A stretch of DNA of 64,000 nt from Pseudonocardia sp. HH130630-07 (GTDB lineage Bacteria; Actinomycetota; Actinomycetes; Mycobacteriales; Pseudonocardiaceae). Below the pieces are notes generated by a model. It was given only the letters and a program-made list of their open reading frames with translations. It ran no database searches and was not told the origin of the DNA. Where the stretch lies: assembly GCF_001698125.1 (NCBI RefSeq), contig NZ_CP013854.1, positions 3,472,001-3,536,000 of the forward strand, given 5' to 3'. This document shows positions 27,601 to 39,600 of the stretch, in pieces. The position numbers and the translations under genes were made by a program. Every line of letters begins with the position of its first letter. Position 1 is the first letter of the stretch.

Positions 27601-30600
27601 ACACCGCGTCCGGCTCGCGCGGCCCCACCCCGGCTACTGCCGGTCCGGGATCCGGAACGCCGGGATCCGGCACCCCGGGGTCCGGGACGTCGCTGCAGAG
27701 CGGCGCACCGGATCGCCCCGTCGAGACGGTCGGTGGGCACACCCCGGGTTCCCCGCCCGGCGACGGTGCAGCCGCCCCGGACCGGGTCGCCCCGGAACCG
27801 CGCCCGGACGACGTGCGCGAGAACCCCGCACCCGTCGAACGCTCCGCCGGACCCGAACCGGTGTCGCAGACCTCGCAGCGGACGACGGCGACGGACCTGC
27901 CGGGATCGCCGGAGCCGGTGACCGGTGCCGACCCCGCGAACCGCGGCGGGGTCGACGGTGCCGCATCCCGGGACGACGGCGAGGCACCCGCCGGGCGCCG
28001 CACCGCCGACGACGTTCCCGTCGACGACGTTCCCGCCGACGGCGGCCGGACCGAGGACGAGCGGGCCGCGGATGCTCGTGCAGGCAGCCCCCGGTCCGGC
28101 ACCGACCCGCACGCCGACGACGCTCCGGCCCCCGGACGGCAGCCGGAGGAGGCCCGCGACGCCGGAGCGCCCACCGACGCGCCGGATGCCGGGGTCGCGG
28201 CGGTGCCGTCTGCGCCGAGCTCGCAGGGGACCCCGGCGCCGACGGCCCCGGGCGACGGCTCCCGCGGTTCCACCCCGGGCGGACGTGAGGGCGACGCGGG
28301 GCGCACCCCGGGCGGACGTGAGGGCGACGCGGGGCGCACGCCGGCGCAGTCCACGCCGTCGGGGCGGCCGTCGGCGGTGTCGACCGGCCAACCCGTCCGC
28401 GGCGCGGAGACCGCCGCCGTCCGGCCGGAGGAGGTGCGGGGCAGCGGCACGGCGTCCGGACCGGGCGAGAGCGGGCGCGACACCGGGAACCGGCGGTCCG
28501 AGGATGCCGGACGGCCCACCCCCGACGAGTCCGCCGAGGCGGGCCGGGAGGTCGGGGCCGGGCGCCCGGTCACCGATCCCCGCGACCCGGCGATGCCCGC
28601 GCGCGACGACCCTGCCTTCCTCGCCTGGCAGACCGACCAGATCATCCGCACCGCGCAGGCGACGCTCGCCCGCGAGCGCAGGACTCCGGTGTCGTGGGAG
28701 GAGGCGGAGAACGCGTTCCGCGACTGGGCGGCGTCGTACCGGTCCGGGACCGACCACCGTCCGGTGGAGGTACTCGGCCGGGAGGTCGCTGCTACCGAGC
28801 TGAACGGCGGCCGGGTCCCCGGCCTGATGGGTGGAGCCGCCGGTGACCGGATGTCGTTCCCCGATGTCGAGCTGGGCTCCCACCGGCACGGGCTGCTGAT
28901 CCGGGGCGAGCACCTGTCGATCCGCGCGGTCCGGACCCCCACCGGACGGGTGGTCCCTCGGATCGTCGTCCCGCAGATGGCGGTGCTGCGCGGTGAGCGC
29001 GGCAGGCCTGCGGCGACCGAGGCGATGGCCGAGCTCGTGCGCGCGGTGCGGATCCTGCGCGACGCCGCCCCGGGGACGACGATCGGGCAGGCCTTCGACG
29101 GGAAGCCCGGGTTCGCGGTCGAACGGGGCAACGTCGCGGTCCGGCCGGGCGACGAGGGGCCGCAGGCCGCCGAGCAGGAACTCTCGATGGGCGTCTCGGT
29201 GTTCGGGCTGACGGCCTACCTGAACGCCCTCGGCGACCGGGCGGGCAATTCGGAGCCGGGACGGGCCCGGCGACGCGCGATCCGGGAGGCCCGTGCGTTC
29301 GCCGAGCAGATCGCGCCGTCCTTCCGCGGCTGGGCGATCGAGGAGTCCGGCCGCACGACGGCCGACGGCGCCCTGCGGGCCGACGTCGACGCGCTCGTCG
29401 GCTACCTGACCATGGTACACACCCAGAGCGCGCTGGCCGCGCGCGCCGCGCACCCGGATCTCGCAGGCCGGGCGGGCTACCCGGTGCTCTCGCAGATGCC
29501 CCTGAACGTCGTCCTGGCGGCGCTGCCGGACCGGGTGAGGAGCTATCTGGAGGCGCACCGCGAGGACCTGACCGCGACGCTCGGGAGCACCCTCGCCGAT
29601 GCCGGTCCGGACCCGCAGGCTCTCGACCGGCCCCTGCTCGGCGCGGCAGGCGGACGCTCGGTGCAGGACTACGTGGACCAGGCGTGGCGACCGCTCGGTG
29701 CCGGCGAGACCGCGATCTCCCAGCAGGACGCGCTCGGCAGCGGGGTCACCGAGGCCGCCGAGCTCGACACCGTCGGTGGAGAGCGCCGGGACCTGCCGCT
29801 GGTCACCCTGCGCCACACCCACCTCGGCCGGGTCGACGAGCCGGCGATGATGGCGGACCTGCGGTCGTGGATGGACCGCTCCCGGCAGATCGACGAGAGC
29901 GCCTGGGAACGTGCGGCCGAGAGCTGGACGGTGTCGCACCCCGGTGAGTCGCCGACGCTGCCCGACCCGCTGCGCCGCCCGGGATCTGCGCTGGTGCTGG
30001 ACGAGCTGTGGCCCGACCGCACGGAGATCGGCTTCGCGGAACGCCGGCAGGACGGTCTCGACATCGCCGACCGCAACCGGATCGCGCGGTTCGTCCAGCG
30101 GCTGCACGAGATGCTGCCCCACTCGGTCGACGAACGGGACCGCGTCACCATCCACGTCGAGGGCGGTGGCAACGGCGGCCCGCTCAGCCGGGGTGCGGAC
30201 GAGATCGGGGAGATCCGGGCCAGGACGGTCACCGGGGAGATCAAGAAGCAGGTGCAGGCGTTGTCCAGCGGCCGGGGGAGGCCGCGGATCGATACCCTGC
30301 CGTCCTCCCGTGGCCGGGGCGCCGGGAACGCCCCCGGCGCGGCACCCACGAACTCCGCAGAGCGCCGGGAGGTGCGGATCTGGGCCGAACGGTCCTTCCC
30401 GGACGGCCCGGCGACCGGCACCCTCGACGACCTGCGGGCCAGGGTGCTGCGCCCCGCAGTGGCCCGCCATCTCGAGGATCGGTACCCGGGCATCGACGGG
30501 TCGCACCGCTCCTGGCCCAGCCGTAGCGACGTGCAGCGCGAACTCGCCGGGGACGACCTGCCCGGGGACCCCGGGGAACTCCTCGCGGAACTCGCCAGCA

Positions 30601-33600
30601 GGCTGTACGAGCGGAGGGAGCAGGACCGCCGCACCGCCGAGGCCGACGCGGCCGACACCGAGGACCCGCAGGACCGGACCTACCTGCAGGACCTTCTCCA
30701 CTCGATCCCTGGGGAGGCGCAGTTCGGGTCGGACACGCTGTACCGGGCCCGGCACGTGCGGGTCGCCGACGGCGCGTTGGTCGAGGGGCCCGGCCAGACC
30801 ACTCCGGAGATCATCAGCCCTCCGGCAGCCGTGTTCCGTGGTGCGCTGCCGTCGGCCGATCCGCTCGAGGTGGCGGCCGAGGTGCAGGACACGATCCAGC
30901 GGCTGAGCGACGCGCCGGCCGGTACCTCGTTCGTCGGCGTCTTCGGCGGTGCCGACCGCTACGAGCGCGTCGGGGACGGCCGGGCCGACCGGCCGGCCGA
31001 CGGCCCGGTGCGGCAGCGGATCGACACCCTCGTGTCGGTCTTCGGACTGACCGGGATGCTGGGCGACCTCGGCCGGTCGGTGGCGGAGTCCGACCCGGAC
31101 AGGCCCCGGCGGATCCAGGAGGCGCTGGACTTCGGGGGCCGGGTCGCCGACCGCTTCCGCGCGGCCGGGCCCGCCCTCGGCCCGGACGCCGGGCCCGCCG
31201 TCCGGGCGGCGCTCGACGCCGACGCCGATGCCGTCCGCGGCTACGCGGCGCTCGTCCACACCCAGGTCGCCTCGGCTGTGCCGCGAGTGAACGTGGATGC
31301 CGACCGGCGCCCGCACGTCACGGTGCAGGCCCAGACTCCGGTGGACCAGATCCGGCAGACCCTGCCGGCCCGAGTACGCGACTTCCTCGCCGGCGACGCC
31401 GACGACCTCACAACGCTGGTCGAAAATAGCCTGGCCGGCAGCGGGGACCAGTTCCGCGCCGGTCCGCTCGACTCGCTGTGGGGTGATGTCGAGAACGACT
31501 ACCCGGACCACCGCAAGCCCCTGGCGTTCCTGAAGCAGGCGTGGCAGGGGGCCCGCTCGCCGTCCGACGTCATCCGCCCGTCGCAGATCTTCGGGCGCAA
31601 CGCCTTCGACATCTCCGACACCCACCCCTCCCGGGTCCGCCGTGACCTGCCGCTGATCGGGCTCGGGCTGCACTTCGACGTCCAGACCGGCCGGGCAGGG
31701 GCCGAGGGCGCAGCCCGTCGGTACGAGCAGTGGCAGTCCACCGCCCGGCGGATCGACGACGGTGCGTGGGTGTCCGCGAACGCGTCCCGGTCCGCGGAGT
31801 CCGGTTCGCAGCCGCTCGACATGCCGGCTGCCCCGGCACCGGACCCGCGGGTGACGCCGCGGCACATCGACTTCCGCCCGGGCAGCACGACCCGGGTCGA
31901 CACCGGGGACCGGGCCACGATCCGCTCGTTCGCCGACCAGGTGCGGGAGCTGGCCAGGTACGGCCCGGTCACCGTGTACGCCGAGGGCGGCGGTAACGGC
32001 GGTCCACGCAGCGACGGCGCCTACGAGGTCGGGTTGCGCCGTGCGGACTCGGTCGGCGACATCGTCGAGCAGCAGCTGGTCGATCTCGCCAGGAACGACG
32101 GCGGCGGGGCCCCCGGATCGGCGGGTGCGGTCGAGGTGGTCCGGTCCTCCCGGGCGGACGGCGACGGCGCGGCCCCGGCGGAGGCCAGGGGACCGGACCG
32201 CTCGCTCGGCCGTGGTGCACCCCGGTCGGAGGTCCGGATGTGGGCGGTCGCCTCGCCACTGTCCGGGCCGGGCCGCTACCCGCTCGCGCCGGACCCGTCC
32301 GCGCTGGACGCCGCAGTACTGACTCCCTGGGTGACCGCCGAGCTGGTCCGGTTGCGTCGGCGCGACGACCGGCCGGTCGAGAGCCCCGTCCCGGACGCCC
32401 GCGACGTGCTGGAGGTCGTCGAGCGGCTGCGCGCGCAGGGCCGCCTGCCCGACGGCCGTGCGGAGCGGGTCACGGCGGTCGCGCGCGCCGTGCACGTCGA
32501 GGACGTCGGCCGGGGCCGCCCTCGGGACACGACCCGATCCCAGCCGGACGGGATCGACGAGCACGAGACGATCGCGATCTCCGCCGAGCTGCGGGCCCGC
32601 GGCCTGGACGCGGCACCGGAACGCGCGCGGATCGTCTTCGCGGACTACTTGCGTCTGCTCCCCGACGACCACCCGGTGCCGCGTCAGGTGCTGCCGTTCG
32701 CCGCCGACGTGGCGCGGGTCGCGCTCGGCGACCGGCCTCCGTCCCGCCTGCCCGAGGATGCGGACACCGGGCGCACCGGCCGGACCGGGCGCGCCGACCG
32801 GAAGGGCAAGGGCAGGGCGGTCCAAGAGCCCATCCCCGAGGAGATTTCGTCCTCGTCGTCGGTGCGCGAGAGGTCCGTCGGTCGCCGTGCTGCGCACGAC
32901 CTGCAGTCCCTGCACGACCGGGCCGCCGAGTACGCGTTCACCCCCGCCGACCGCAGGGCGACCGACGCCGCGCTGGAGCGGATCCTGTACCGGTACTTCC
33001 CCGACCGGCCCACCGGGGGCTCCGCGAACCGTGCCGAGCCGGAGGCCGGGTCGTCCGACCCGATCCCGCTGCCCGCCGACCGGGCGGTGCTCGACGAGCT
33101 CGCCGAGGTGCACCGGCTCGACCGGCCGGTCCGGATGGATGTGCTCTCACCGCGGCACCTGCCCGATCGCGGGACCGAACAGGTGCACGACGGGTTGCTC
33201 CTGGTCCCGCAGGGGAGCAGCGTCCGCTCGCTCGACGACGGCATGCGGAGGGTCGCGATCGAGCTCCCCGCAGGCACCCCGCTGATCCCGGTCCGGCCAC
33301 TCGAGGTCGACCCGCGCGACCAGCGGTATCTGCTGCCGCCCGGCGCGCAGGTCCGGACCTCCGGTAGACGGGACTCGCTGCGGGCCCGGGTGATCGCCCC
33401 CGGCGGCTCCGCCGACACCGGGTCCGGCCCGGTCTCCGTCCGCCGGACCGGCGGCGGCCGGGATCCGCGGCCGGACTTCGAGCGCCGGACGTTCGAGGAC
33501 CTGCTCCGGTCCGAGGACGGCCGATCGGAGACCGGAGCGGACGGCTCGACGGTCGACGACGGCTCGATCACCGAGTGGCTGGTCGGCCCGCACCGCGAGC

Positions 33601-36600
33601 CGCTGGACCAGAGCGAGGCGTTGTTCGCGGTCCTCGACCGGGCGGCGGAGCCCGAGCGCCCCGGCCCGACCCCGGAGCAGGAGCGCGGGCTCCTCGAGGC
33701 GGCCGGGCGGACGCCGCTGCAGCGCCGGGCGTGGTTCCTGGCGTCGGTGCGGCCCGGGATCGTGGACGACACCGGGACGGTGCGCAACGGGCTGCTGGTT
33801 GACGTCGGCACCGACCCGACGGGATCGCAGGTGTTGCTGGAGGCCGGGCCCGGGGTACCGGTGGTCCCGCTGGGCGCCGACGACGGCCGGACCCACTTCG
33901 TGCTGCCCCCCGGCTCACGGCTGGTTCGGGTGGACGCGCCGATCGCGGGCGGGCATGGCCCGCAGCACCCGGGCCGCACGTTCCGGGTCCTGCCCGCGCT
34001 GGGGGACCCGTTCACCGAGCGCACCCCCGAGCCGCAGTGGTCGGAGTCGGTGAGTTTCGCCCGGACCGAGCAGGGCGTGCGTCCGGGCCTGCGGGACACC
34101 GCTGGGCGTCCGGCGGACTCGACGCCGTCCGAGCGTGCGCGGGCGGATGCGCTGCGGCGGATCGCGGACCGGTTCAACGCCCAGGTGCGCAGCGCGGAGA
34201 AGGCCGGCCTGCCGTTGCCGCTGATGGACGTCGAGGGCGACGCCCGCCGGATGCCGGTCCCGGGACACCCTGGCCGGGAGCAGCGTGGCGCTGACCGGGC
34301 CCGGTCGGTGACCGGGGACCTCGGCCGGATGGTGGACCGGCCGGAGCTGATCCGGGCGAGCCGGTCGGTGCTGGCTGGCCCGCCGGGGGACATGCGGCCG
34401 TCGTCGAGCGACACGGTGCGGGTGCGGGTGCACGAGCCGGAGCGGCACACGATCGGTGCCTCGGACGCCCCGCACCGGCAGAAGGTGCCGCGGCACGTCC
34501 ACATCGGGGCCTTCGACGGGGACCCGTCGCCGGAGACGGTCGCCGCGTGGAGGCGGGCGCTGGGTGCGGACGGCGACGGCCGGGTGACGGTGTGGGCGGA
34601 GCCGGGCCGGCTGTCCGACGTGGTCCGCGCGCGGCTCGACGACCTCGGCGTGGACGTGCGGGACCCGCGATGGGAGCTCCTGGACGGCCCGGTGCTGGAC
34701 GCCTATCGGGAGGCGTCGGCGGCCGAGCGGCAGGTACTGGTCGGCGCGGCGGTGCTGGCGGCGCACGGCGGCGTGTGGGCACACCACCGGGTGCACCCGG
34801 GCGGTGCCGACCTGACCGCGCTGCCGCCGTTGCCGACGGGCTACCGGCACGGCGTGCCGTTCCTGCCGCTGCTGCACGACCGTCAGGGCGTCGGCGCCGG
34901 CCCCTACCACGCGGGGCGCCCCGACGGCTCGGGCGACGGTCCTGCGCGGCCGGTCACCGACCTGATGGTCAGCCCGCCGGACGCGCAGTTCCTCACCGAG
35001 ATCCTCGCCGACCACGGGCCAGGGACACCGGCCCCGGCACGGTCGTTCCTCGACCGGTGGGGCCGGTTCGTCGACCCGGCGAGCACCTCGGTCGAGCGGG
35101 AGCTGCGGACCCGGCGCTGGACCGCCGACCCGCTGACCATGGCGCCGTGGCGGGGCCGCAACCAGACCTCGGTCGGGTCGACGACCCTGCCGGTGCTGGA
35201 GACCTCGTCGGAGGCGCTGCTCCGCCGGGTTCGCGGCGCCGTGCTGACCGAGTTCGGCGACACCCGGATCGAGGGTCTGGACCTGATCGAGAACGCGGTG
35301 CGGGAGGCACCGGAGACCCTGCGCGGGCCCGGACGCCCGTTCACGGTGATGGTCCACACGCCGCGCCGGGGCCTGCCGGACGCGGTGGAGCAGCGCGCGG
35401 TGCGGGTGCGGATCACCCCCGACGGCGGGCCCCGCCCGGATCCGGACGTGGCGCCCGAGCAGCGGACCTCGACACAGAAGTTCGCCCGGACCACCGCCGC
35501 GTCGGCGCGGGGCACGCAGGAGAAGTCCGGTGTGGCTGCGCCGGTGCGGTTCGACCTCGGCAAGTTCGGGATCTTCGCCGGGGTGGGGGCCCGGCACGGG
35601 ATCGAGCACAGCACGTCGGCAAGCCGGATGATCAACTCGCTGACCGAGACGAGCATCGTCTACGTCCACGGCCCGGCGCGGATCGGATCGGCGCGGGTCG
35701 ACCTGGAGTTCGAGGCGTCGCGGAACGCTCGCCCGACGAGCCGGGTCGTGCACGGCGAGGTCACCAGCACCGAGATGACGATCCGCCCGCCGGACGAGCC
35801 CCCGCCGAGCTTCTACCCGGACGAGGACGTGTCCCGCGCATTGCGTGCCGCCAACTCGGTGAGCCTGACCATGCACGACGACCGGGTGGTCGACGCCGTC
35901 GCCGCCGGACTCGACCCCGCGACGGTCGCCCCGGGGTCGGCCGGCCGGCAGGATCTGACGACCTTCCTGTCCAGCCGCTCGGTCGAGAGGAAGCTCTCGG
36001 ACCTGTACAGCCGGTGGACGGCGTCGCCGTTGCTCGTCAGCACCAAGGCGTCCCCGTCGGTCACCGACCTCGGGCCGGGCCGGGTGTCGTCGTCGGTGGA
36101 GATGAAGGCCACACCGGTGCGCTACTCCGAGATCGGCCCGGCCGAGGTCACGGCCTGGTTCAGCCGGCGCAACGAGCCCACGATCGCGACCCAGGAGCAG
36201 CGCAGCATCGAGAACAGCGCCACGGCCTACGGCGGGTGGCGGGGTTCGGGCGGCAACGCCGGGCAGCACGTGGGCCCGGAGCTCACCTACACCAGGGGCA
36301 GGCACCGGTCCGACGGGCTGGACCGCAGCACGCTGATCCGGCAGATCATGATGATGGCCGGACCCGGTATGCGATTGGTAGCGGTCGACCTGGAGCTCGA
36401 CATCCGGACCGCGCACGGCTCCCGGATCGACGACGTCCCGCGCTGGGCCGGGCTGATCCGGTCCGAGTTCGGCCGGCCACGCTACGGCGAGCCGCACACC
36501 GTGCGCACCACGGCGACGCTGATCACGGTGCTGCCCACCCAGTTCCTCCGGCGCGGCACCCGGCCGGCCAAGTTCCTGCCCGGCCCGCTGCACCACAAGC

Positions 36601-39600
36601 AGGCTTTCGGGCGGACGGTGCCGATCTCTCTGGGCAACGTCGCGCACGAGGTGCAGCGGCGGATCCAGCGTGCGGTCGGGGACACCACCGGGTTCGAGCG
36701 GCTCATCCACCGGCCGGAGCTGGGAGCCCAGCAGGTGTCATCGGGCAAGGACGCGATACGGGCCGCGGCGCACGGCGACGAGCTCAGCGCGTTCGCCAGC
36801 GAGGGCCACCTCGTGAACCGGCTCGATGACAACATCTCGCAGACCTTCGTCAAGTACGGCCTGCTGACGTGGCGCTACCTCACCGTCGAGCTGCGGAAGG
36901 AGATCCTCGAGGCCTCCGACCGAGGCAGGATCGACGGTGCCCACATCAACGAGAGCGTCGGCTCGCGCTCGGCGATCCAGCACGGGAGCAGCTCGCACAG
37001 CCGGTGGTTCGCCGGGTTCCGGGCCACCGCGTTGCCGCGCTGGCTGGAGACGCTGACCATCTCCCCGGTGGCGCGCTTCGGCTACACCTACGGCCGCGAC
37101 ACCGGCGTCAGCGGCAGCCACGCCGGCAGCGCCCGCAGCACCAGCAGGGCGATCGGCGGATCGCACCTGGTGACCGGACAGTCGCGGTACATCCTCACGA
37201 CCTGGACCTGGGAACGTGCGTCCCCGCTGGGCAGGGCCCTGCCCAAGATGGCGTTCCCCCGGCGACTCGAGGATCCGGTCCTCGGCGGGTACCGCCAGGT
37301 CGACGACCTCGACGACGCCTCCGACGGCTCGACCGGATCCACCTCGGCACCCAGCGACGCCGCACCCGGTGGCCCGCGGGACCCGGCGGTGTGGGCCTGG
37401 GAGGACAACTGGGCAGTGGCGCTGCCCGCGGACCAGCTGTCCGATCACGCCCCGGACCCGTTCCCGGAGGCGGAGATCCTCGACGTCGGCACCGACATCC
37501 CGGAGCCCCCACCGCTGACGATCCGCCCGACGACGACCATCGAGGTGTTCCTGGGGTCGGCGGAACTGCACGAGGCCGCCGACATGGCGATCGAGGGCTC
37601 CGCGTCTCACCTCGACCCCAGCAAGGTCTCACTGCTCACGCTGCCCGGTCTCCCGGAGCTCGAGTTCCTACACGAGCAGCTCAGCGAGGGGTCGATGCGC
37701 AGCCACGCGCAACTGCTCAGCCTGAGCCGGAGTCCCGTCCGGGCGCCGCAGATCGTCTTCGCGGAGTGGATGTTCAACCTGGTCGCGACCGCGCAGATCA
37801 GCATGCAGCTCATGGACCCGCAGCTGCCCTCGTTCGGGCTCTCGGGGCGCACGATGTCGCGGCGGCTGCTCACGTCGATGGTCCGCAGCGACGTCACCGT
37901 CTCCACTCGGGACCGGCGCCACCATCAGATCTCGCTGATGGGCGGGTTCCGGGTCGTCGACGCCAGCCACACGCCGCCGATGAAGCACGGCGACGCGACC
38001 CGTCCCGCCGGTCGCGTCGGCGGGTCCCACCAGCGCTCCCGGGGGATCGAGCACTCCGATTCCGAGTCACTGGCCGGTGGGTTCGAGACCAGCATCAGCG
38101 CGTTCGTCCCCACCACCGAGGCGCGGGTGACCGCGATGGTCCGGATCGACGCCGGCACCCGGCGGGTCAACTTCATCCTCGACGGGATATGGACCGGTAT
38201 CCGGTACGCACCCGAGTACGTCGCCATGCTGGCGACGATGCTGCGCCTGATCGACTCCCAGCCGACTGCGCCACAGCCCAGCCGGGATCTCGTCTCGCAC
38301 ACCCAGTGGGTCAGGGTCTCGCTGCCCACCCGAGTGGACGAGAATCAGCTGCGCGACTGGGGGCTGCTCCCGTCGGCGCTCGGCAGGGGTGCGAGCTACC
38401 GTGGCGCGGAGTGGACGTTGCCGGCCGGCATGGACCCGAAGCGGCCGAGCCCGGGGGTGCACTATCCGGAGACCACTGCCCGGGTCCAGGATCTCGTCGA
38501 GCAGATGCTGGGCGAGGTGACCAAGCACGGTGTCCGTGGGCTCACCTCCGGCCAGGCGGGCGAGCTGGTGACCCGGGTGCGGGACGGGGCGACGTTCTTC
38601 ACACTGCAGAGCTCGCTGTCGGATCTGCTCGGCAGCGGGATCTCGATCGCGGTCAGCGACCGGCGGGCCATCTCGTTCGCCGACATGTCGGTGCGGCTGC
38701 GCGCGGTGCCCGACGATGCCGGGTTCTCGGTGGCGGAGCTGGTTCTCGACGGCTGGTCGATCGGCAACGAGCAGCTCGGGTTCAACACCAAGCAGTCCGG
38801 GGACGCTTTCCAGAGCAGCTCGGAGAGTGGGGCCGAGGGGATGGTCGGGGGCCGGGCCGCCGGCCCGGAACCGGAGAGCTCGACCTACGGCGTCGGTGGG
38901 CCGACCGGGCAGTTGAGTTCGGCCACCGCGTTCAGCGCCGACCGCCGTGCTGGGCTGCGGACGATGCGGTTCCTGTCCTCAGGCGGGGTGATGGCGCGGA
39001 TCTCGGGGACGGTGCGGCTGGAGCTGGTGATCGACACCAGCTCGGGGACCATCGTTGGGCCGCGCAGTGAGCCGGAGTCGTTGACCTTCCGTGTTCCCGC
39101 GGTGGATCTGCGTACCAGCGCACTGTCGATTCCGTGGGAGCCGGACACGACCGGCCCCGGGTTCCGGCTGCCGTGGTCGGAGGCCTCGATCTACCTGACC
39201 GCCGATGCGCTGGAGCTGCGCAAGCGGACCTTGAACCTGCTGCAGAACGACCCGCGGGTGCCCAGCTTCTTCCACAGCAGCCAGACCGTGCGCACGCTGC
39301 TGGAGAAGCTATTCGACCAGACGGTGCTCAACCCGGCGATGCCCAACGTGCTCGCCGGCACGTCCGGGCTGGCGAGGCTGACCAACCTCGGCAACCGCTC
39401 GGAGTACATCGAGCTGGAGCTCGCCGCGACTCCGCGCCGCCCCCGGACCGAGGGCCTCGACCCGAGGCAGACCCTGGAGTTTGGGGACAAGTACCTGGAG
39501 TCCGATGCGCAGGTCGTGGAAGACAACATCGAGCTCAGGTTCGGGGCAGCGGTGGTCCCCGAGGGCCGCCGGGACGACACCCTGCGCGGCGTCGGGCACG

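Noticed and set aside
23727..33113. 3,128-codon open frame on the minus strand opposite the toxin operon
   Set aside because: High-GC third positions remove stops from antisense frames. Its translation has no domains, and the plus strand has recognisable genes with ribosome binding sites throughout.
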